From: Bacteroidia bacterium
GTDB taxonomy: Bacteria; Bacteroidota; Bacteroidia; Chitinophagales; Saprospiraceae
Assembly: GCA_030432855.1 (NCBI GenBank)
Contig: JAUILM010000484.1
Span: forward strand, 1-5,053
Direction: 5' to 3'
DNA length: 5,053 nucleotides
The position numbers and the translations under genes were made by a program. Numbering within the stretch: position 1 is the first letter of the stretch; every line of letters starts with the position of its first letter. The notes beneath the pieces are model-generated. The model was given only the letters and a program-made list of their open reading frames with translations, was not told where the DNA came from and did not search any database. Shown here one piece after another: positions 1-5,053 of this stretch.

Positions 1-450
1 TCAAGGCCACTTTGAATCCGACGTCCTTTCATTTATGCTAGAAATTTGTGTTAACTCAATTTATGATATGATGTTTTTTAAAGTCTAAATTCCAGCCTTT
101 TAGCATTGGGCGAGTGCTCTATCTCAAAGGGATTTGCCAGAAATTTCGAGAATATTTTGGTCGCTATCGAGGCGCGAAGATTGACCATAGCCTGGGCTAC
201 GGAATAGATGAGCAACAAAGAGAGCGGACAAAAGATGCCGAAATTAAAGTAAGGTCCTTTGGAGATAAAGCACTAACGTCGCACAAGTGATTTGAAGCGG
301 CCATGGCCCATACTGTATGAGCAGATGGACACTATGAGAAAATCCTATACCAACCGGGAACCTAGGGACCATCATCTACCACAGGAATATGCGCGAGTTT
401 ATGGGGCATAGCGGAAAATCACTTAGTGTGACCGACCAAGGGTAACGGCT
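1..450. other. Gene-poor left flank, possible decayed coding sequence
   Basis: I see no convincing gene here. The longest suggestive stretch is on the plus strand: the frame between the stop at 69-71 and the TGA at 288-290 is open for 72 codons, but it has no ATG. The only usable start would be the GTG at 114. The predicted peptide is charged and protein-like (it contains LGYGIDEQQRERTKDAEIK), yet I do not recognise it. The same frame continues after the stop with further short pieces broken by TGA at 318-320 and TAG at 363-365, as an old pseudogene would look. Another frame holds an 18-residue piece at 389-445 (MREFMGHSGKSLSVTDQG) that faintly recalls the C-terminal LGH segment of tyrosine recombinases, too short to call. 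A relic of a mobile or accessory gene is possible; plain noncoding DNA is equally possible. Confidence 0.3.
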
Positions 451-504
451 GGCATCCCGATAATTATCGGGATTGCCCTCCCGATAGATATCATCGGGAC
501 TGCC
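451..504. repeat. Tandem palindromes with CCCGAT/ATCGGG arms
   Basis: Two hairpin units lie side by side. Unit 1 contains a perfect 20-base palindrome at 454-473 (ATCCCGATAATTATCGGGAT). It can be extended by GGC at 451-453 pairing with GCC at 475-477, leaving one bulged T. Unit 2 has arms TCCCGAT at 479-485 and ATCGGGA at 493-499 around a 7-base loop. Both units are followed by a similar tail (TTGCC and CTGCC). A third, one-armed copy, GGCATCCTGATAG, lies at 522-534 and differs from 451-463 at two of 13 positions. No T-run follows the hairpins on either strand, so they are not canonical intrinsic terminators. They could still stabilise or end the pcs transcript, which comes in from the right with its stop codon about 155 bp away. 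A REP-like repetitive element family is the more likely explanation. Confidence 0.8.
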
Positions 505-654
505 AAAAGCGGGCCGCCGGAGGCATCCTGATAGTAAATTTATTTGATAAGTATTTAAAAGTCTACTAGAACATTTAAACGATTCTTTTTTATAAAACCC
601 AGTGTCTGACCAAGATCTGAGAAGGTATCTTTTAGCAATAAAGCACTAGTCCTT
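505..654. other. Noncoding region downstream of pcs
   Basis: This AT-rich stretch lies just beyond the pcs stop codon, and I find no gene in it. No strong stem-loop followed by a T-run in the pcs direction is visible, so the pcs terminator is not identified. The 11-base word ATAAAGCACTA at 638-648 also occurs at 265-275. A single short match like this is weak evidence for a repeat. Confidence 0.5.
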
Positions 655-1407
655 TTATATTGGCCTGGGTTTTTCAAAATATGTATGATAAACGGTCATC
701 AATAAAAAGAACAATGCACATGCTATAGAAAGCCACCGCAATACCATTGATCCCGACCCCATAATATTGATCACTACCAGGGCTATATTGATGGCAAAAG
801 CTATTGCCACGGCCGCTACGTACATTTTTAAAAATCGATTGGCCTGACTGGGATAGGGAAATTTGAGGGGCATAAAATGCATAATGGAAAAAGCGATGAC
901 CAACCAAAAATTAACCATGGCCGGCGCCTGTACTACATAATACATGTAGAAAACCACCACATTCCACAATACGGGAAAACCGATAAAATAATGATCCTCT
1001 GATACCATGCCTTCTCTCCCATAGTACATCATAGACACCATCAGCATAAGGGATATCGCTATCCATTTTAAAGGACCCTCAGGCAACATGGGCTCAACGT
1101 CACCTGCCTGCAAAATGAAGCCTTCCCAAAGAAACCAGGCGGGGACAAAGGCATAGGTGAGAATATCAACGGCATAATCGATCTTCATACCATCCATAAA
1201 AGGAAGGACCTGCTTCACTTGAAACTTGCGGGCGAACGTACCATCCACACCATCAATGATTAAGGCCAGAAAGAGTGCTGCCCAGGCCAAATTAAATTGG
1301 TGCTCACTGATCCAGACTACGGCAAAAAGGGCTGCAACACTCCCGGATGCTGTAAAAGCATGTACAGACCATGCCTTTGTCTTTTGCCAAGTTGAAAATG
1401 AAGTCAT
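655..1407 (-). CDS. pcs: Phosphatidylcholine synthase (CDP-diacylglycerol:choline type)
   Basis: This inner-membrane enzyme joins choline to CDP-diacylglycerol, giving phosphatidylcholine and CMP (EC 2.7.8.24), the one-step bacterial route that needs imported choline. The 250-residue product has the CDP-alcohol phosphotransferase signature in the spacing typical of Pcs: D55-G56, A59-R60, then 12 residues to G73, D77 and D81. These residues bind the metal ion and CDP moiety in the family. The 12-residue spacer separates Pcs from most CDP-alcohol phosphotransferases, which have 8 or 9. About eight hydrophobic segments are visible, roughly 14-32, 39-52, 77-95, 112-128, 142-160, 164-180, 195-216 and 222-240. 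The length matches known Pcs proteins (about 240 residues). The ATG at 1407 is well bounded: an in-frame TAG lies at 1438-1440 with no other ATG between. No Shine-Dalgarno stretch is present. The gene is divergent from the TPR gene, with a CHT1-like choline transporter gene 2 kb away. Confidence 0.93.
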   Translation of the reverse strand: MTSFSTWQKTKAWSVHAFTASGSVAALFAVVWISEHQFNLAWAALFLALIIDGVDGTFARKFQVKQVLPFMDGMKIDYAVDILTYAFVPAWFLWEGFILQAGDVEPMLPEGPLKWIAISLMLMVSMMYYGREGMVSEDHYFIGFPVLWNVVVFYMYYVVQAPAMVNFWLVIAFSIMHFMPLKFPYPSQANRFLKMYVAAVAIAFAINIALVVINIMGSGSMVLRWLSIACALFFLLMTVYHTYFEKPRPI

Positions 1408-1502
1408 CTGATGAATATAGCCATTCTTTAAGTATACCTACATACCACTTCCATTGATATAAATATGGTACATCCTTGCTTCTAAAATCGTAATTTCCCC
1501 CT
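1408..1502. promoter_or_regulatory. Shared divergent promoter region of pcs and the TPR gene
   Basis: These 95 bases separate two start codons facing away from each other, so both promoters must fit here or extend into the neighbouring genes. The segment is AT-rich, especially at 1455-1470. I looked for the Bacteroidota -7 box (TAnnTTTG) on both strands and found only partial matches, so I assign no box. The region being regulatory follows from the gene layout rather than from a recognised motif. Confidence 0.5.
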
Positions 1503-3152
1503 ATGGCAGACATAATTGCAAACCAGGAGGATCCTCTCAACCATTTGATTCTAGAGCAGGTTGCCGGCTATATGAATGATTTCAATCGCTTTTGGCTATT
1601 TACTGATGCGATGGGAGTAGTTGATCATACGTTAGTTGAACTAAAGGTTGTTTCAAAAGAACCAGCACATCTGGCGGCAGGAGTAATTCTCAATATCAGT
1701 CGACACTTTGACATGGATAGTGCAGAAGCCCTTTTTCCCATTACTACGGAGGAAATTATGCATTACTACGACATGGATCGAAACGACCTGGAGAAAATCT
1801 CAGAAAAAGTCGGAAAGGTGATTGCCGGGGGAAGTTATTCATTTGTAGGACCCGATTTCGTTCATGTTCTAGAAGATTTTTACGACGATAACTCTCCAGA
1901 TAGTACCTGGGTGATCCAACAACATGCTTTTCAGTATCACCGAGAACTTAAGCCTGAGCTATTAAATCAATTAAAAAAATACATAGATACGTTTGTAGCC
2001 CTGGCAAACGGTGACATGGAAACTGAAGATAAGCTAATCCTAATGAACACCTCTCTCGATAATGAAGTACTAGAGGTAGAAGTGGAGGGCTACTTCTGGC
2101 AGATCAACTTAGTTGTCGAGCTATTTGGGAGTCTGGGACTGTCCTGGTTGGACATGCAACCCATAGATGTACCAGAGAACCAGTATATACCATCAGACCA
2201 GTACCTCATGTTCATGGAGCACTATGAATCCATAAATTTCGATCAACTGGATAAGATGGACCTGGATGAGCTCAATGCGGCGATAGGGGAGAAATTCTTA
2301 AACAAGACCCCTGAAGAGATAAGGGCAGAAAGTGAACTCACGGCAGAAGCACAAGCCCGGGTCGATGCACTCCAATGCTACAGACGATCAAAAGAACCGT
2401 CCATTGCTAAGCTCAAGAATATACTGCTAAGTTCTCCTCAGTGCGTAGAGGCACACCTATGTCTTGCAGGGTGGGAAGATGAATATGCACAGCGAGTTAA
2501 GCACCTGGAAAATGCAATCAGTGCTGGTGAGGAAACCATTAACATCGATGAAGTGGATGAGAGGGGGACCTGGTGGATCGAACATACTACCAGACCTTAT
2601 ATGAGGGCTTTATCCTTTCTAGCTATGGAGTTCTTTCAGAATGATAAGAAAGAGGAAGGATTAGAAATCATACTTGATCTTTTAGATATGGATCCATTGG
2701 ACCATCTGGGGTTGCGTTATTTCCTATTTGAGTACTACGTTGATCATCGCAAATGGTTGGAAACCAGAAATTTGATTCGATCCTTTCCGGACGACGACTC
2801 TCTCACTTTCGCATATGGAAAAGTGATATACCTCTACTACTCACTTGGACGAAAGTCTAAAACCAAGAAAGCACTAATCAAAGCCTATCATCGCAATCCG
2901 TATCCTCTGCACATGCTGGCTGGTGTAGAACCCGTACCAGAAGTTCTTACACACTATACACCAGGAAGCCCCGAAGAAGGTATGCAAGTGATTGACTTAT
3001 TGGCATCTTGCGTCACCCGGGATGAAAAATTAGGGGACTGGATGATCCAAATACTGATGGAAAGCAATGTTTGGGATGATAGGGATTCAGATTTTCCCGG
3101 ATCTTCGGGGGAGGATTGGCTTTCAAAAATCGGACCCGTCAGAGATAATTAA
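1503..3152 (+). CDS. TPR-repeat protein with ST7-like C-terminal region, function unknown
   Basis: This is a soluble, acidic protein of 549 residues with no signal peptide or membrane segment, so it is probably cytosolic. Residues 1-290 are not recognised; they look mixed helical, with an aspartate/glutamate-rich stretch at 245-282. Residues 295-475 form TPR-like helical hairpins. The most telling part is TTRPYMRALSFLAMEFFQND (362-381), then a second hairpin ending in LDMDPLDHLGLRYFLFEYY (394-412), then FAYGKVIYLYYSLGR (436-450) and a final helix pair with NPYPLHMLAG (465-474). It ends with YTPGSPEEG (485-493). That order resembles the ST7-related TPR module of many uncharacterised bacterial proteins; this assignment is from memory of the family and moderate in strength. 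TPRs usually bind proteins, so an adaptor role is inferred. The ATG at 1503 is fixed by an in-frame TAA at 1491-1493; the next methionine is residue 24. Confidence 0.88.
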   Translation: MADIIANQEDPLNHLILEQVAGYMNDFNRFWLFTDAMGVVDHTLVELKVVSKEPAHLAAGVILNISRHFDMDSAEALFPITTEEIMHYYDMDRNDLEKISEKVGKVIAGGSYSFVGPDFVHVLEDFYDDNSPDSTWVIQQHAFQYHRELKPELLNQLKKYIDTFVALANGDMETEDKLILMNTSLDNEVLEVEVEGYFWQINLVVELFGSLGLSWLDMQPIDVPENQYIPSDQYLMFMEHYESINFDQLDKMDLDELNAAIGEKFLNKTPEEIRAESELTAEAQARVDALQCYRRSKEPSIAKLKNILLSSPQCVEAHLCLAGWEDEYAQRVKHLENAISAGEETINIDEVDERGTWWIEHTTRPYMRALSFLAMEFFQNDKKEEGLEIILDLLDMDPLDHLGLRYFLFEYYVDHRKWLETRNLIRSFPDDDSLTFAYGKVIYLYYSLGRKSKTKKALIKAYHRNPYPLHMLAGVEPVPEVLTHYTPGSPEEGMQVIDLLASCVTRDEKLGDWMIQILMESNVWDDRDSDFPGSSGEDWLSKIGPVRDN

Positions 3153-3415
3153 CAATACTATGGTCTGATAGGATTAGCTACCATTTTCTTAGGCAGAATC
3201 AATCACCCTCAGGAAAATGAGAATTGACCTCAGATGCTACAATCATTTAAGTACTATTTCCTCCTTTGCCATAAGCATTTAATACTTCCAGAATAAGAAA
3301 AACTCGATAAAATAAGGATCTGTCACCGTACAAACTGCGGCCATTACTAGCTAATGTATACTAAACTTATTTACTGTTCGCAACACTGGCTATTTCTGGA
3401 TTAACTAGCTTAGAT
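3153..3415. other. Intergenic gap before the transporter gene
   Basis: This gap of 263 bases holds no gene that I can support. An imperfect stem-loop can be drawn at 3199-3227 (TCAAT pairing with ATTGA, CTCA with TGAG inside, unequal internal loop), but no T-run follows, so it is a poor terminator. TATTTCTG at 3391-3398 matches seven of eight positions of the Bacteroidota -7 box TAnnTTTG and would place a transcription start just ahead of the transporter start codon. However, no TTTG box is present at the expected distance upstream. The length of the gap suggests the transporter gene is transcribed separately from the TPR gene. Confidence 0.45.
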
Positions 3416-5032
3416 GTGATGCATCGATTTTCTCAAGGCTTTGGACCCACATTCTTTATGCTGCTGTTGCTCATTGCTACGGGGTTTATTATCTGGATGT
3501 CGGGACAGCAGCAAGTGCACTGGGGCGGTTTCATATCCATGATTATCTTTTACGCACTCATCTTTTACCTGGGTACCCGGGTAGCCGGAAAGCGTCAAAG
3601 TGGCTCCATGCAGGACATGATGTTGGCTGGGCGATCCATTCCACTACTGATCGCCGTCTTTACCATGAGTGCGACCTGGGTGGGCGGTGGCTATATAAAT
3701 GGTACGGCGGAATACACCTATAGCTGGGGTCTTGTCTGGGTACAGGCGCCCTGGGGATATGCGCTCTCACTGATCCTGGGAGGGCTCTTCTTCGCCAGGA
3801 AAATGCGTAGGTACCGATATAGTACGATGCTGGATCCTTTGCGGCAGCGTTTTGGGTTGAAGATGTCGGCTCTTGCCTTTTTGCCGGCGCTGGCAGGCGA
3901 GATTTTCTGGACAGCGGCTATATTGACGGCGCTGGGCACCACCTTCGGCACGGTGCTGGGTCTAAGCTTTTTTTGGTCCATACTTTTATCAGCGGCAGTG
4001 GCCATCACCTATACGGCCATCAGTGGACTATGGGCTGTGGCAGTCACGGATGTGGTACAGCTACTACTATTACTTATCGGTCTGGGTATTGTCATTCCCG
4101 GAGCACTGGATGCAGTGGGTGGATGGTCAGCTGCCTGGCAATCCTATACGGCAGCAAAAGGTGCCGCGGCATCACTCTTACCCAGTCAGGAGGCGCTGGG
4201 AGAAAGTTACTGGACCTGGTGGGACTATGCGTTGCTCCTGATTTTTGGCGGGATACCCTGGCAGGTGTACTTTCAGCGAGTCTTGTCGTCTCGAGACGAG
4301 CAAACCGCGGTCAGACTGAGTCTACTGGCCGGACTATTTTGTCTCCTGGCTGCCATTCCCGCCGTCGTGATTGGCATCGTGGGTGATGCAGCCAATACCC
4401 AAGGGCTTTGGCAAGCAGCTGGTGCAGGAACAGGACCTGTCCTGGATGCTGAAATTCTGCCTTATGTGATTCGCTATCTGACTCATCCCGTGGTGGCCAT
4501 TATCGGACTGGGAGCCATTGCTGCAGCGGTGATGTCCTCGGTGGATTCCTCCATTTTATCTGCTTCCTCTATGGCTACCTGGAATATTTACAAGCCCCTC
4601 ATCAACTCTAAAGCACAAGATCGCGATCTGTCCCGCGTATTGAAACGGTGCATCTGGATCATTGGTACCGCGGCGACTTTACTGGCATTGCAAATCAAGA
4701 GTGTGTATGCACTGTGGTTTCTCTGTAGTGATCTGGTTTACTGCTTATTATTTCCTCTATTCGTTACAGCTTTTTTTGATCCCAAAGCGAATCGTATAGG
4801 CGCACTTTGTGGTTTTCTGGTAGCCTTTGTTCTACGTTTCGGGGGAGGTGAGGCAACATTAGGATTACCCTCTCTCATACCCTATGCCACTGGAGGGGAT
4901 GGCTCGATTGTTTTTCCTTTTAGAACACTGGCCATGGTCAGTGGATTAGTGACTATTTTAATTGTTTCCCGAGTCACTTCGAGATGGTATTCACCCAGCA
5001 AGCTAGAGACTGTAGAAATGAGTGAGCTATAA
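3416..5032 (+). CDS. CHT1-like sodium-coupled choline transporter (SSS family)
   Basis: This membrane protein very probably imports choline with sodium ions. It belongs to the sodium:solute symporter family and aligns over nearly its full length with animal CHT1. Near-identical blocks are ATWVGGGYINGTAE (86-99), LSLILGGLFFA (117-127), TMLDP (137-141), GGIPWQVYFQRVLSS (278-292), AVMSSVDSSILSASSM (371-386) and SSDLVY-like CSDLVY (437-442). The aromatic choline cage of CHT1 (W62, Y91, W141, W254) corresponds to W88, Y115, W165 and W282, all kept. D349 and E451 correspond to D377 and E479. The CHT1 core gives about 13 membrane segments; one extra N-terminal segment (about 11-29) precedes the CHT1-like start near residue 35. 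The cytoplasmic tail is short, lacking CHT1's long C-terminus. The frame opens with GTG at 3416 directly followed by ATG at 3419; ATG is the likelier start, and M28 (3497) would remove the extra segment. Choline as substrate is inferred from the conserved site and the nearby pcs. Confidence 0.92.
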   Translation: MMHRFSQGFGPTFFMLLLLIATGFIIWMSGQQQVHWGGFISMIIFYALIFYLGTRVAGKRQSGSMQDMMLAGRSIPLLIAVFTMSATWVGGGYINGTAEYTYSWGLVWVQAPWGYALSLILGGLFFARKMRRYRYSTMLDPLRQRFGLKMSALAFLPALAGEIFWTAAILTALGTTFGTVLGLSFFWSILLSAAVAITYTAISGLWAVAVTDVVQLLLLLIGLGIVIPGALDAVGGWSAAWQSYTAAKGAAASLLPSQEALGESYWTWWDYALLLIFGGIPWQVYFQRVLSSRDEQTAVRLSLLAGLFCLLAAIPAVVIGIVGDAANTQGLWQAAGAGTGPVLDAEILPYVIRYLTHPVVAIIGLGAIAAAVMSSVDSSILSASSMATWNIYKPLINSKAQDRDLSRVLKRCIWIIGTAATLLALQIKSVYALWFLCSDLVYCLLFPLFVTAFFDPKANRIGALCGFLVAFVLRFGGGEATLGLPSLIPYATGGDGSIVFPFRTLAMVSGLVTILIVSRVTSRWYSPSKLETVEMSEL

Positions 5033-5053
5033 TTTTCTTGACATTAAAAATTA

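Noticed and set aside
389..445. Short peptide MREFMGHSGKSLSVTDQG as a tyrosine recombinase C-terminus
   Set aside because: Only 18 residues, with no catalytic tyrosine or upstream catalytic residues in frame; the likeness is too weak.
265..648. 11-base direct repeat ATAAAGCACTA at 265-275 and 638-648 as target-site duplication or attachment sites
   Set aside because: No integrase or element ends lie between the copies, and an AT-rich match of this length can arise by chance.
1304..1540. Minus-strand open frame spanning the divergent promoter region and overlapping both pcs and the TPR gene
   Set aside because: It overlaps the start of two well-supported genes, and its peptide has no recognisable features.
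3391..3398. TATTTCTG as the transporter promoter -7 box
   Set aside because: It has one mismatch to TAnnTTTG, and no TTTG box lies 19-21 bases upstream, so it is mentioned only within the intergenic entry.
3718..4008. Minus-strand open frame of 96 codons opposite the transporter
   Set aside because: It is antisense to a strongly conserved coding region, and its peptide is low-information.
3973..4386. Two plus-strand open frames inside the transporter gene (3973-4386 and 4023-4241)
   Set aside because: They lie in another frame of a gene with clear CHT1 homology, and their peptides show no domain-like pattern.
5039..5044. TTGACA just after the transporter stop, as a -35 box
   Set aside because: The window ends before a -10 box could appear, and Bacteroidota promoters do not normally use this element.

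Overview
The window carries three well-supported protein genes and a gene-poor left flank. They are a membrane phosphatidylcholine synthase (pcs, minus strand, 655-1407), a divergently transcribed cytosolic TPR protein of unknown function (plus strand, 1503-3152), and a sodium:solute symporter-family protein (plus strand, 3416-5032). The symporter is strikingly similar to the animal high-affinity choline transporter CHT1 (SLC5A7).

Organism: probably a free-living, perhaps marine, member of the Bacteroidota. None of the three starts has a purine-rich Shine-Dalgarno stretch in front of it, the base composition is moderate, and the left flank holds CCCGAT/ATCGGG palindromes of a kind I associate with Cytophagales-like genomes. 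This is inference: no taxonomic marker gene is present.

Layout: 1-654 holds no convincing gene. Around 451-534 it contains a small cluster of palindromic repeats, and further left a short open stretch that could be decayed coding sequence. The starts of pcs and the TPR gene are separated by only 95 bp, which must hold the promoters for both. A 263-bp gap without a gene separates the TPR gene from the transporter gene, so the transporter may have its own promoter. The window ends 21 bases after the transporter stop codon.

How the genes may work together: Pcs condenses free choline with CDP-diacylglycerol to make phosphatidylcholine in one step, so the cell needs an external choline supply. 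The transporter keeps all four aromatic residues of the CHT1 choline cage, and the acidic residues equivalent to CHT1 D349 and E451. The simplest reading is a compact choline-uptake and phosphatidylcholine-synthesis locus, built on a bacterial relative of the neuronal choline transporter. The TPR protein between them has an ST7-like C-terminal repeat region; its link to choline metabolism is unproven and may only be positional.
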